Positions 1 to 12,909 of a stretch of DNA of 64,000 nucleotides are shown one piece after another. A program made the position numbers and the translations under genes. The notes under the pieces were generated by a model. That model saw nothing but the letters and a program-made list of their open reading frames with translations. It was not told the origin of the DNA and searched no databases. Position 1 is the stretch's first letter, and every line of letters begins with the position of its first letter. The DNA comes from Paragordius varius (Eukaryota > Nematomorpha): the NCBI GenBank assembly GCA_964247055.1, contig OZ176054.1, positions 1,984,001-2,048,000 on the forward strand. The letters are read 5' to 3'.

Positions 1-58
1 GTGTAGTCATAAGTACTGGTTTTTTAGAAAAAATTTATAATATTAAAGGCAATAAATT

Positions 59-620
59 ATTTATTATATTCATATTTTAGATCTGATTCTACACATTTCG
101 CCCATCTTTTAGGCATAAGAATGTCGTGCCAAAAAAACTGAAACACTTTTGCTGGAAATTATTCGTCAAGGCATTCAACACCTTCGATATTGAGGTGCTT
201 TTCTGCAGGGTGCCCATCGATGCGAAGTTGGATCAATAAGATGGCGCTAGGTCAGGATGTGAAAAAATGCTTTAACAAAAAGGGTTTTTTCACTGTTTCG
301 CTGTGTGAGATGGAACATTGACATGGAAAATGACTTTGCTATGTCTTCTAGCCAATTTCGCCCGTTTTTCAATTAATGCATGGTTTAAGTTAATCATCGT
401 TTGTTGGTGTAGCGTTGTGCATTAACGGTTTCACCGTTTAATAGTTCACATGCACAATACAATCTCGTCTCAGAGGGAGAGAGCATGGTCTTTTTGCCAA
501 AGCGATTTGGTCTGGGTGTTGACATCACCCCTTACAAGCCTTTGCAAACATGGTTTTCTTTTATGACGCAAGATTCTAAGCTTGCGAACTTAGATTTGTC
601 GTTTAATTAAATTGTGCAAC
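59..620 (-). mobile_element. decayed mariner transposase, C-terminal part
   Basis: Read on the minus strand, this stretch gives pieces of a mariner (Tc1/mariner) transposase in the right order but in shifting frames. They are TPRPNRFGKKTML, then ELLNGETVNAQRY, then a segment ending PSHTAK, then PKRWAKCVESDLKY before a stop near 59. These match the family's C-terminal half, from the region before the second catalytic Asp to the end. The DNAPSH-like motif reads VNVPSH, so that Asp is lost, and in-frame stops are present. It is a dead copy. The N-terminal half is not recognisable and the terminal inverted repeats lie outside the window or are too worn to see. Confidence 0.85.
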
Positions 621-970
621 TTATGTGTATTTGTCGTTTCATGTTAGTTAAACAAACTGGAATTTGCATCAAATTGATTGTCTGCTTATTTTTTGCTGAC
701 GTCTTCAGAGGTAATTACATTCTTACGGTCTAACCCAAGGTTAGTTTAAACAGAAATACATTTTTTCATTAATATTAAGTCAATGTTTTGACATAAGTTA
801 AATATTTAAGACGAATAAAGAAAATAATAAAAGGAGAAAACATATCCATTTTTCTTTTTATAAATAACTGAAATGTCCAAAAAATTTCCATTATAATCTT
901 TAAAACCCTCTTCGTGTCAAAAAAAAGTAAAAACAAGCGTGACATCTAAAAAGAGCAATAATTATTTGGA

Positions 971-1408
971 TCATATTAAATAACATTCATGATCAATATT
1001 TACGTTGTCCGGCGGTGTCTGAGTAGATTTTGAAACAGTTGGTACACTCGGTGTTTTTTTTTGATTTTGTATTATCGTGCAACTCGTTTGAGTATGTATG
1101 TCCCTTCGTGTTAAATGAGCTTTTTTGTCAATAGGTGGGATAATATTATTTTTTTCCTTCTTGGATAACACAATTTCTTGAACTCTTTCGCTAACATCAG
1201 CGTATTCATCATTTCTATCGCAAACTCTGTTTGTAGAATGACAGTCCCCTCCATTGTTATCTTCAAAAGTTAGCAAGTAACTGACACTCCTTTTCCCATC
1301 AGCTTTTTCTAAATCGCTAAGTCTACGAATTCGATATATAGGCAATTCCTCATCCACATTCATCAAATATTGATTTATCCAAGTGTCTCTCATCAATTTT
1401 TCAGCCAT
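971..1408 (-). CDS. single-exon small protein of unknown function with TQT motifs and a CaaX-like end
   Basis: An open frame of 145 residues starts at the ATG at 1406-1408 and ends with TGA at 971. I do not recognise the family. The protein is hydrophilic with no signal peptide or membrane segment. Two short segments, HTQTSC and KSTQTPP, fit the TQT core of dynein light chain LC8 ligands. The last four residues are CYLI, which fits a CaaX prenylation box with a geranylgeranyl-type final residue. Codon use looks more gene-like than the flanks. The links to LC8 and prenylation are inferred from short motifs only. It could also be the 3' exon of a longer gene, since no splice acceptor was ruled out upstream. 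Confidence 0.45.
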   Translation of the reverse strand: MAEKLMRDTWINQYLMNVDEELPIYRIRRLSDLEKADGKRSVSYLLTFEDNNGGDCHSTNRVCDRNDEYADVSERVQEIVLSKKEKNNIIPPIDKKAHLTRRDIHTQTSCTIIQNQKKTPSVPTVSKSTQTPPDNVNIDHECYLI

Positions 1409-1740
1409 ATTATTAGTTTGAAATGTTTTATTTTCACATTCAATACAGGTTTGACGATTGTATGGAATCTTATTTAAACTTTTTCATATTTATATGCTGA
1501 CAATTCTACATTGTTGTGATTGTTAATTTTACTATGTTATAACAATCGATTTGAAAATTTGATATTTTAAAAGCGAGTTGAAATTGGTACGCTACAGAAC
1601 ATGGGGTTCATATATATATGTATATTATAGATTATTTTTCATATTTGTTGGTATTTAAAATTACATATAAAACCGAAAAACATTGATTTTTAAGTGTTTT
1701 TTATAGTATGTAAAAAATATTTCAAGACTATGTATAATTT

Positions 1741-2200
1741 ACAATGCAAAAAACAAAAAAAAATTAAATTTGACTAAATAAACCGCATTTTTACCTGTAT
1801 TTATTAAAATGTCCAAAATATGTAGTAATTGATTACAATTAACAATGCAAAACCTAAAAAACAAAAAAACTTAAAAACCGCAATTTTTACCTGTATTTAT
1901 AATAATGTCCAAAATATGTAGTAATTAATTACAATTAACAATGCAAAACCTAAAAAACAAAAAAACTAAATTTTTACTAATTTTGTTAAAAACCGCGATT
2001 TAGCTGTATTTATTAAAATGTCCAAAATATCTAGTAATTGATTACAATTAACAATATAAAAAAAACAAAAAAAATTAAATTTGACTAAATTTAAAAACCG
2101 AATTTTTACCTGATTAAAATGTCTGAAATACTTAAAAATTATAATAATTAACAATGCAAAACATAAAAGACAAAAATCTAAAATCTACTTAAATTTTCAC
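1741..2200. repeat. tandem repeat, ~100-bp unit, about 4.5 copies
   Basis: A unit containing GTCCAAAATATGTAGTAATT, an ACAATTAACAATGCAAAAC stretch, an A-rich run and an ACCGCRATTTTTACCTGTAT stretch recurs. The GTCCAAAATAT marks are at 1811, 1907 and 2020, with a diverged GTCTGAAATA at 2121, so spacing is 96, 113 and 101 bp. It lies between the small minus-strand gene and the peroxidase gene. Confidence 0.8.
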
Positions 2201-2828
2201 AAATATATATTTACCTATGTTTTTTAATTTGTAATAACAACTATATAAAATTATAATACCAATATTGATTAATACAGGTATTTAGCATGTTGAAAAATAT
2301 TTATTATTAAATTTAGGAATAATTAACACAAAAATTTTAAGATACGTATTTTACTATTTATTAATTTATCAAAGATAAAAACCCACAAAATTCCGCATCT
2401 AAATACGTAACAACAATATTACAAATGTTAACATAAATTGCTATAATATTCTCAAAATTTAACATTACAAAATATCCATCAAATTAAAGCCTATTTTAAT
2501 TCTCACGTCAATCCTCTTTCATATGTGTACTACGAAATAATTTCGTGGGTCAGTATTTTACGCATTGGATAAACCATTTATGTTATTCGACTGGCAATAA
2601 AATTACTGAACATACATCAAAAATAACCTACATACATTAAATAAAAGTAGGATGAGTGTAGCTTTTCATTTCTGGGATCCAAGAAATCGTTGTGGACGTT
2701 TAATTTAGTATATGACTAGTAAACAATTATGCTAACATATATTGTAAATAAGCTCAACTTATGTAATTTACAATTTTTCTTATGTTTTATTCAATTTAAA
2801 AATTTTTAAGCTATTTTTTATATCCAAA
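2201..2828. other. AT-rich upstream region of the peroxidase gene
   Basis: No coding pattern, RNA gene or mobile element is visible. It probably holds the peroxidase promoter, but I see no motif I would defend. Confidence 0.4.
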
Positions 2829-5800
2829 ATGCATTTTAACACATATAATTTATACTTTCAATTAATATTTTTACTAATTGTCATTTTAATCCAAGATAAC
2901 CCCGCTAAATCGTATGTGTTTGCGATTAATTCGCAAACTTTAGAGTCTACAGAAAGAAAATATTCCATCGTTGAAAATTTCCAAACTGGTATAAATATTT
3001 TTATGATTATTAATCATGCTAAGTTTTTTCAATAAAATACAAAAAAATAAATATTATTTCTTTAAAGTTGTGGGATGGAATGCGATATAAAAAATTTTAA
3101 ATTTTAGGTCATACATAAGGTGACCAGATTTTTTAAAGGAAAAAGCGGGACAAATCTGAGAAAGGGGGGGGGGAGGTTATGAGGTAGGGTGTAAAACCAA
3201 AAATTTTTATACAAAAAATTATTTAGTATTTATTTATTTTAACTCACATTATAAATATAAAAAATATTTAATTTCTTGGTATATTTTTTATTTGAGTGAA
3301 TGCGTTTTAGCAGATTGTCATCATTTTATAAAATATTGTAGGAGTCTTCACAAGAATTTGTCAAATTATATTTGACAGATAAAATGGTAAAGTTTCAACA
3401 TTTAAATTTGATTTTTCCGATGTCCACATCTGATTTACTGTAGAAAAAACGCGCTCAGTAGCAGCGTTGGTTCCACGTAAAGATAATGCAAATTCTACAA
3501 TTATTAAAATATTGTATGGAACATAATTTGTTTCAAAATGATGAAATATTTCTAACCATTTCTTTTCTACTGTATTTTTTTTTATTGTCAATCATTTAAG
3601 TTTTTCATTATTAATATATTTTATAACTAATGATACTTTAGAAAAAAGATATTTTCTGAATGGTTAATTTTTGGGAATTTTTGGGGATGCAGAAATGATT
3701 TTTGAACACACCAATTAAATTTTAATGTTTTCAATGAAAATGATCAATTTCATTAAATTGCACCGTCCAGTTTTCCAATAATCTTTACAGTTTGTATAAA
3801 ACATTTTTAATGGTACAGGTATTTTGGCGATTTATTAAGCCTTGTTTTTCTAAATTATTTATAAAATTGCGGATAGTTACTGGAATATTATTTTATAACC
3901 TTTCTTGACATTGGAATTTTAGGTTACTAACTTCATTGGCTACTTCGATTGCCGAAGTTTTGTCACTTTCTATCAATTTAATAACATTTTGAAAGAGAGA
4001 AGCTTGATTATGTAGGAACTCTAACCATATTGAAGAATCACTTTCAAAAAACTTTTCCAAAGTTGTAGGACATTTATCCTGTGATATAAAAAAATAGGTT
4101 TTCAAAGAATAATTTTTAAAAATTAGTTCGAGAGCTGGCAGAAGAGCTAACCAACTAGTTTTACTATATCCAAGCTTTTTTTGATATTAAACTTCTGCAT
4201 TTTCACAGAATTCCTAAGCGTTTCACGCGTACCGTGTATATATAAAAATAGGAATATATTTTAACAACTACATTTTCCACATCTAGGGATAACAAATCAG
4301 CAGCTGTTTTAATAGCGTTGTGTGTTATATGCGCTACACACCCAACTTCAATAATGTTTTGATTAAGATTATCTGCTAATTACTGAAAATTATTATTTGC
4401 TTTTCCGCCGAAGTTCGTTGTGGTGTTGTCACCGCAATATGCGATGATTTTGTCTTTTTTTCCCTAGAATATTCATTATTGAAGTAATGTCAAAATTCGC
4501 ACCGGGTAGAGAAATAAAATTTAAAATTTTATTTTAACTTTGGTTTCTGGACCAAAATATTTTATTAACGTGGGAAATAATTTTGTTTCCTGGTTTGATA
4601 CATCAGAGTATAGCGATATAAAATTAATTTTCAGCAAATCCTTTTGTATTTCAGAAAATGCATGTGGCGAAAGGACAATGCATACAATGGCTTCAGCCTT
4701 TGTACGGGCACGAATAACCTGTGAGGTACCATCCATAGATCTAAAGGAATGATGGTGATTAACGGCGTCCTCGGGCTAGTGCCAAATTCTTTTCTTCCTC
4801 TCCAAAAGCGGTTCGATAAAAATCGCTCAATCTGTAAAATGATGCCACCATATCTAAACATTTTTTATGTTTCTGTGTTTCCATATGCTTTGTAATATCA
4901 TGCTTACCGCCATGTGGTAGGGTGAACCCCTCACATAAAGCATTTAACAAATGATTCATTCTTCGTTTTTTTGATAAAAGAAAATTCTTTCATTAAATCA
5001 TCGTTAAATTTACAACCTCTTTTTGTACTCATATTTTAAACTAATATTAATCTAAAAAAATATTATATTACCTTAATTTTCTGGAGTAAACGTATAAGCT
5101 ACCTATTTGTGATATTAATTTGTCATTTTGATAATGTTGGCAGTAGGATTTGGAAGCAAAGTGAATAATCATATGATATAAATTTGAAAAAAAAAATATT
5201 TTTAATTTAAAAATAAAAAACGTTAAATTAAAATTGATATAGATTTTAAAGATAACTAATGATAAAAAATGGATAAATAAAATAAATTTTTTATAAAAAA
5301 TTTATTTTTTTATGTAATTGTTAAAAAGCGGGACATTTCAAAAACGCAGCGGGACGCGGGACAAAGTGTGAAAAAGCGGGACGTCTGGTCACCTTAGTCA
5401 TACACAGTAATTAATTTATAACACAGAGATTTGGGTTATAAATCAAAACCATTAACTTTTTAAAGAACTGTTGTGAAACCAAAAACCTTTTTTAAGAGCT
5501 TTTAATTTTAATTTTCTTTTCAATTATGAAAGAGTTATTTTAATCCGACTTTTATAAAAGTATGTATTTATTACATTTTTCCGTTATAGTATGATAAAAT
5601 ATTTATAACAGCATATATTATATTTTTTGGCTAATTATATTTATTGATGGGCCATCTGTAAACATTGGAACCAAAACTTAAACATTTTTTGCTAAAAAAT
5701 GGTAACCGTTTTTTATCATAAATATGGAACCAAAACTATAGACAAAAGCGGGTCGAATTCCAATCCCTGATATATCTTGTAGATGGTTTTTTTTACATTT

Positions 5801-8800
5801 GCTTATTATTCAAGAATATGAGTGATTTGTCTTTGTTTAATATCAAGGGATTGGCCGATATATATATATATATATATATATATCTTTTTAGGTAAAAAGG
5901 CTATAGAGGCAGATACATCATCTTCCATAGATTGGGACAATTTGATTCAGGATGCAGCAAGCAAAATAAACGATTGGTACGCCAACATGGATAATTTACA
6001 ACGAAGTTTGCCATATATAAACATATATTTATGTTATCTCTCATAGTTTTAAATCCTGTTAGTTAGATTTTATGATAATAATTAAAACGTTAAAGATATT
6101 TTCTTTTCTGGGTATACTTTTGTTGATTAGAGATTTTTAGCTCTATCCACGTGTCACCATGATAACATACACTTATGATTTTTTTCAAACAAAAAAATGG
6201 ATTCAAAGACCACCCATCAAATTCGTATTTTTTCATGTTGGAGCTGTATGATTATAATAAGGAATGATGCAAATATATGATAGTATTTAACGTTTTATAA
6301 TTAAATTTAATTGGTTAAAAAAGTATTTAGGAGGAATCGATTGATTCTAAAAAACCTATATATAACGGAAGGGCCAGCTAAACGGCAAATAAAATGGAAC
6401 GACTATGTTTTCCGCGTATTCCTTCTGTTTTCCGAAAAATGTTTTAAAACCAACATTCAACATTTTTACAAAACGATATGTTTAGCCAAATCAGAGCAAA
6501 GCTATTAAAGCAACCCATAATCATATCAATTACAAATGCATTTTTTCTCCTTACTGCGAATTTTTTTTTAAATTCTTACGATTCAAGTAGCGCTCGAGAG
6601 ATGAAATGTTCGTAATATATATCCAACATTAATTCCAATTTTGCAAAGAGGCGGTTCCAGATTTGACATGATATAAATCTGTTGAAATTGTTTAAATAAC
6701 TTTATAGATGAAAGGGTAGGTATTATTGATATGTAAATAGAGCTGTATGTATAATACCCTATCCGTAATTTCGATAGATCAATCTCTTATAGAACAAGGT
6801 CGAGTCCAGGTTAATCAAACTTCCACAACAAATAATGAAACCGCCACGTCTCCGGAAGACGATTTAGATCCTAACACTTTCAGAAATATATTTTCAGGAC
6901 GATCTGAGGCAACGGACGAGCTTGCAAAAAACGCTTATATTGCTTTAGAAATTGCTAAACGCATAGCCACACAGTAATAATTATTTTGCGAATTCTCCCC
7001 AACACTCAAATACTTTTTTGTAAAAATATGTGACCGTACAAAAAGCTCATCAAAAGTTACATTTTATATTCATATTTTACCATTAAATTTAATAGAAAAA
7101 TCATTAGTCGATAGGGATTAAAAATCAATTTATACCCATTTAAGTGCGGACAGTATCAAAGAATATTTTAAAATTATTTTTTTCAAAATAAGGTAAAAAA
7201 TGGGTGAGTTCACAAAAAATAGTCCAAAAAAACTTACGGATATAAAAATTTTGAAAATTTACGCGATAGTTACATTCAAAGAAGCCTCATATCTTTCAAT
7301 AATAAATAATGTTTAATATATAATTATAAATTACACATTCAACATCTCTTAATAATTGATTTTTTCACCATTTTCCCTAAATATATACGTTATTTTTGTA
7401 GAAATAATTTGACGGATCGCACATCAGGTCAGCAATTAGGTCGATTTTCACCTCCGGCAAGTTTTATCGAAGAGTATTGTCCTTACAATGATTATCCAGG
7501 GAGGTCTGCAAGCGCTCCTAATCCTACCATAAACTCTAACGGAAAAACAGGTCAACAAACTGATGTTACAGTCGAGGGACAACAAGGTAGAAATTACTTG
7601 GATGATGGTACGATACATTTAGCTTTTCGAACTGCCGATGGATCCTTCAACAATCCGTATGATCCACTCATGGGTCGAAGTGGGACACCTTACCTAAACA
7701 CATTATACCCTCATTTTTCAGACGGTACATGATGAATATGAAATTTAAAGTCTGTCTTATTCTTATCTCAGATTGAGTGTGTGTGCTTTCTAGTGACAAC
7801 CACCGTTGTTTAATAAATTACACAATATTTTATGGTTTTTTACTACTACTAGAGATTGGATTTTGATGAATATGTCATATATTAGTTTGGTTTTTACAAA
7901 TGACAATTTTAACACACACACATAGAGAATCTAAAATACTTTTGATGGTTTTTAAGAGTCAATTTGGAAAATAAAAGTGAATACATAAAATAAAATATAA
8001 ATTAATATATCTAAAATACCAGTCAATATATATATACGCATAGGTATACAAGCATTTCGTTTTGGTTCTGATGGAACATTTCTACCCAATGCCCGCCGTC
8101 TAAGCCTTTTGATCCATCAATTGCCAAATAACGCTGATACACCGACAAAGATAAAAGAATTTCCTAACTTGTCGCTTTTCTTTACACAGTGGGGTCAATT
8201 CATGGTTCATGATATGGTGTTGACACCCCTTTCCCAAGGTAGTTTTATTTTAAAATTATAAATTATTTTACCGTTTCTCATCAATTAATGATAATTTTGC
8301 CTTATAAAACTAATTGAGAACTGGACTTTACCAATATATCTTAAAATTAATAAATTATAGGCGGTATTATTTATATAATAATTTTACAACACACCAAAAT
8401 TTTGATGTGACTAAACTCGATTTTTTTGTAAAAAAAAAGTACCCAGATCAAAATGTTGTGCACCCTTTAATCACGATAATCCAAATTGTGCAACTATCCC
8501 CTTATTGCTGGATGATCCATTTTATACGTATTTTGGGAAGGATTGTTTGGAATTTACACGATCTAGTCCTTCGTTTCGAAGAGATTGTACATTAGGTAAC
8601 CCCCTGCATTAATTTTAATTATGTTGCAAAAATTTATTTAAAATAAAATCTGACAATAAATTAATATATTTAGCTATCCAATAAGTCTATTATATATATA
8701 TATATATATGTATATGTATTCGATTTTTTTTAAATATTTTTAATGACATAGAAGTAACTATTTTTTTGTAAATATATTTGTTGTCACATAGCCAATTTTT

Positions 8801-11800
8801 TACTAGGTCCAAAAGTAACATTGAACTCTCAAACTGGATGGCTAGATTTATCTACAGTATATGGCACAAATGGTAATGATCAGCGAAACTTGAGATCTTA
8901 CAGATATGGTACACATTAAATAATATATTTGTCTTTCAAATTAGCTTATATTATTAGAAATAATTTTTTTAAAATCTAATCTAGGCACGCTACATATTCG
9001 AGATAAAGCATATTTTCATGATATTTTGGATTTCTTGCCTTTGCATCCGAACGGAACACAAAAAGGATGTGTAGATGAGCTTTGTTACCTTGCAGGTTTT
9101 TTCTAAATTTTTAATTTTATATCAAATAAATATTTTAATCATAGTATCAAATATAAAAGTCATATTCTTTAATATTGTAATATGAATGTAAAAAATATTA
9201 TTGAATCTATTTTAGGAGATCCAAGGGTTAATGAAAACCCTGGTCTAACTGTCATTCATCTTATTTTCTTGAGAGAACATAACAGAATAGCCCTTGGCTT
9301 GGCCGCTTTAAATCCGCATTGGGATGACGAGCGATTGTTTCAGGTACAATTATTTGGATCAAAGTAAAAATACGAGTTTATCCATACTAAAAATTATTAA
9401 CTTTATGATTGAGAGGTCATACAATGTTCTTATATTATAAAAGTTCTTAGAATCTGTCCTGGTAGGAAAATATCCAATTTAAAAATTCAACTTTATCCTA
9501 AATAAATGGAATTTTTAAAGCCTTGATGTTTCATAAAATTAAAAAGTTATACCTCTTATCCCCTTTTCTCCCTCAATTCTACCATTCCCCTTATTAGTAT
9601 GATTTTGAGTTATATGTTTAATAAAAATGGTTAAATTTATGCGCTTTTTTGGATTTCTAGGAGGCTAGGCGAATAGTTATAGCTGAATATCAACATGTCG
9701 TTTATGCTCATTTTCTACCCATCGTTTTGGGTAAGCGAATAATATCGCTGTACCCTGATTTACAAATACTATCGTATTATTACCAGCCAGGGAATCCGTA
9801 TTGGCCCTACTATGATGCAAACATTGATGCGACAGTTTCACAAATATTTGCGACAAGTGCTTTTCGTTACGGTCATTCTATGGTGGCTGACAAAATGATT
9901 TTTACCAATACCAAGTTATTACAAATTAAGTTAAATTTAGACAATTGGAAATATTTTGAAAAAAATGCTTTTTATCTTATTAATTAGGATTTAAGTTTTA
10001 TTGTCTCGGAACAAAAAATCAATGCTATTAACATGAAAATATTAATCATGCAATTTTATAGAGAAACAATTGTAAAAGACTTTCGAGAAGGTTACTTTAG
10101 ACCCCACCTTATTTCTGGGCAAGAATTCCCCGAACTTCCAGACAATGTGATTCAAGGCATGCTTTTTCAAAAGTCCTACATTATGGATAACTGGATATCT
10201 CCCGAAGTAAAATTTATCTCTTAAAGGAAGGAAAAAGGTAAAGTGTATGCCCACTATACCTAACTCTCGATAATTTTTTTGATGAGTATTCTAATTTCTA
10301 ATATGGGCAAATATTTATAATCAAATTCATTATTTAATTTAATTAAAAAAGGTTGCCGATCATTTGTATGAAACACGACCCGAAATACCAGGGTTAGATT
10401 TAATGGCTTTGGATATACAAAGGGGCCGAGATCACGGACTCCCAGCTTACAATGAATGGCGCAAATATTGTGGACTAAAACCTTTCCTAACATTCGATGA
10501 ACTGGCTGATATTTTCCCAATCGATTTAATTGACAAATATCGAAGCATTTATGCGTAATTCGGTTAAATTACAGGGTTTTTTAGTATAACGGGTTCAAAA
10601 CCTTGATTTTGGTATAACTTAAAGGCAAACTGAGCTTTATATTTGAAACCGTTTTACCAAAAAAATATAATGTTGTTTTCAACTATCGTCGACTGTTTTG
10701 GGGTTGTAACTTGTTAAAAGCCGCCTGTAAGCCTCATAATCTTTTTTGTAAATAATATCCCCAAACATGATTTATTTAAGTGATAACAATGATTAAAATT
10801 AACTTAAAACTGATTTAAAACCATATCTATCCATTAATGGATCAAATAAAAATCACTAATTTTATATATTTAAAACATTTTAAAGGTCTGTCGATGATAT
10901 AGATGTCGTTTCAGCAGGTTATTCCGAATATTGGATTTATGATTCCATTCTTGGTCCAACGTTCACATGTATCATAGTGGAACAAATGATACGGACACGA
11001 AAAGGTGATCGCTTTTGGTATGAAAACAGTCCATCCAAATACACGAATGCTTTTACGCCCGGTATTTTCATAAAAGCAATCTTTAATTTGTATTATCTAT
11101 TTTTATTTGACTAGACACTTAACATCTTGCATAATAAATCAAAAGATCTTATTTTGGGATTTTTATATAACTGCGAAATTCATGAGGATAAAATTCGGAA
11201 AATATTGAAATAAAACTATGAAATTATAAAGGTTCATAGGTTTATTTAATAAAAGAAATAAATAATGTGATAATTAAATTGTCATAGCAATGAGAAATCA
11301 TTTCAAGATATTTGAATGTAAACCAAAGTATCCCAATGAAAAAAAATGTTCAATTAAGTATCTTTAAATCCCATACAAGTTTAGTCTCTATGTGACCTAA
11401 TTTTTTAGGTTCTAGAAGGAGGTTAATTTAAGATGTTAACCAGTAAATTTAAAAATCAAACAAAAATTAAGAATGTTAAAGGATATATTTTAGAGTTATA
11501 ATGAATAAATTTAAGTAATATAATTTATATATATATATATACCATTTACAATTCAATTTCACCCTTAAACAATTCAAAATCACCCTTGAACAATTCAAAT
11601 TCACCCTTGAACAATTCAAATTTACCCTCGAACAATTCAAATTCACCCACAAATAAAATATATGTTTTTTAAGGTTAAAAATTATAATATTTTTATATAT
11701 TTAAAAAAAAAATTTGTTTTAAATTAAAATAATACTGAAAAAATAATATACTATATCATAAACATATCCATAATAATGAGTTATATTAGTTCGAAAGTAC

Positions 11801-12212
11801 ATAATTTATTTTTAGGGTGAATTTGAATTGTTCAAAGGTGAATTTGAATTGTTCAAGGGTGAATTTGAACTGTAAATGGTATATATATATGTAGAGCAAT
11901 TGGCTATGATTAAAACGACAAGCTTGGCCCGCATTATTTGTCAAAATGCCCAATATTTGGGACATATTCAACCCAATGTTTTTTATGCACCGTCAGAAAG
12001 GTTCATGGTTTTAGTATTAATTCTTCAGATTTTAGCATAATATGATATTTTTTGCATTTAAATTTACTTTAATATTTAAGTCCTTACCCTTTAATAAAAA
12101 GGTAAAAAGAGACTCTAAACTGCATATTTTTTAAAAATTTAGTAATGGAGCTGTACTGTGTGAATCCCTACCGGATCTCAATCTATTGGCATGGAAAGAA
12201 CAATATTATTAA
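2829..12212 (+). CDS. animal haem peroxidase (peroxinectin/chorion-peroxidase type), 15 exons
   Basis: Exons: 2829-2988, 5892-6005, 6778-6973, 7402-7724, 8044-8238, 8440-8595, 8807-8908, 8985-9095, 9216-9343, 9661-9914, 10062-10206, 10352-10554, 10886-11061, 11895-12000, 12143-12212. Phases agree throughout and give 812 residues. A signal peptide comes first, then a variable propeptide-like region, then the peroxidase domain from about residue 160. It shows WGQFMVHD (distal His ~320), GDPRVNENP (catalytic Arg ~456, haem-ester Glu ~459), FRYGHS (proximal His ~567), IQRGRDHG, and a late GDRFWYEN. The Asp before the distal His, which forms a haem ester in myeloperoxidase, is Val here, and the Asn that partners the proximal His is Asp (~649). 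A secreted H2O2-using oxidase is expected. The acceptor of exon 6 has a poor pyrimidine tract and was chosen on phase. The 3' end of exon 10 is the next least certain. Confidence 0.9.
3116..5396 (-). mobile_element. hAT transposon, full length, decayed BED-finger transposase
   Basis: The element is 2281 bp. Its ends are TAAGGTGACCAGA and the inverse TCTGGTCACCTTA, flanked by a perfect 8-bp duplication GTCATACA at 3108-3115 and 5397-5404. Minus-strand frames give a BED zinc finger ([18 protein letters not shown]) near 4870-4950, then [20 protein letters not shown] near 4650-4710, then the C-terminal dimerisation block [20 protein letters not shown] near 3430-3490. The open frames are broken by stops and shifts, so the transposase is not functional. 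It sits in intron 1 of the peroxidase gene, opposite to the host gene. The intact duplication argues for a fairly recent insertion. Confidence 0.95.
11538..11883. mobile_element. foldback-like element, subfamily 1, with 21-bp repeat arms
   Basis: The element starts TATACCATTTACA and ends TGTAAATGGTATA. The left arm carries five or so tandem 21-bp units with the core TTCACCCTTGAACAATTC, and the right arm carries about three in inverse orientation. The 180-bp centre is AT-rich and non-coding. It lies inside a TA run, so a target duplication cannot be delimited. It is in intron 13 of the peroxidase gene, and its right end is 11 bp before the end of the intron. Confidence 0.85.
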
Positions 12213-12909
12213 GCGTTAGATAAAGACAATTGATATAACACTAATAATCCCCCTCCCCCCATTTTTAAATACCGATATAGAACTCTTGGAGAGTTATTTA
12301 TTAATAAATAAATTAATCCTTACATATATTCATTTTGTTATTGAAATTTATATAGCATATACTTTTTTGTGATTTCTGCATGTATTAACATTTATTGATA
12401 ATCCACTGTTTCTTAATTTTAACCTTAGGAAATCTATGTAGATGTAAAAATAGAAAATGAGCCAAACGAATCAATCCATTTATCCAATCTTAACAAACAA
12501 TCCCTTATTCCTAATTAATTTTCTCATAAACATTGTTTGAAAGATATTTTAATTATAGAATATATTTTAATCATTTGAGAAGTCATTGCATAGTTAGTGG
12601 CAAAAAAAGATTAGGTTTTCAGCCCAGATATAACCTCCAATTTAATTTGATTCACTCAAAATCAAAAGATCGATATGTGTTTAATTCGCCTTAATTTTCA
12701 TGAAAATTATCAATAGATACCTTTGATTTAATAAAAATTTAAAGTGCCTAATCTAACAAATATTTTGAAATCAAATAACAAGGAAATAATAATAATTTGC
12801 CATCCAGATGTTACAAGTTATTGTTCCAATTAATTAAAAAATATATTTTACATATTTTGATGGTACACTTTATCTTTTTAAAAAGCAACATATTTTAATA
12901 TTCTTGCAC
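12213..12909. other. spacer between peroxidase and acid phosphatase genes
   Basis: About 700 bp of AT-rich DNA. It must hold the peroxidase 3' end and the phosphatase promoter. I see no coding exon or mobile element. Confidence 0.5.
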
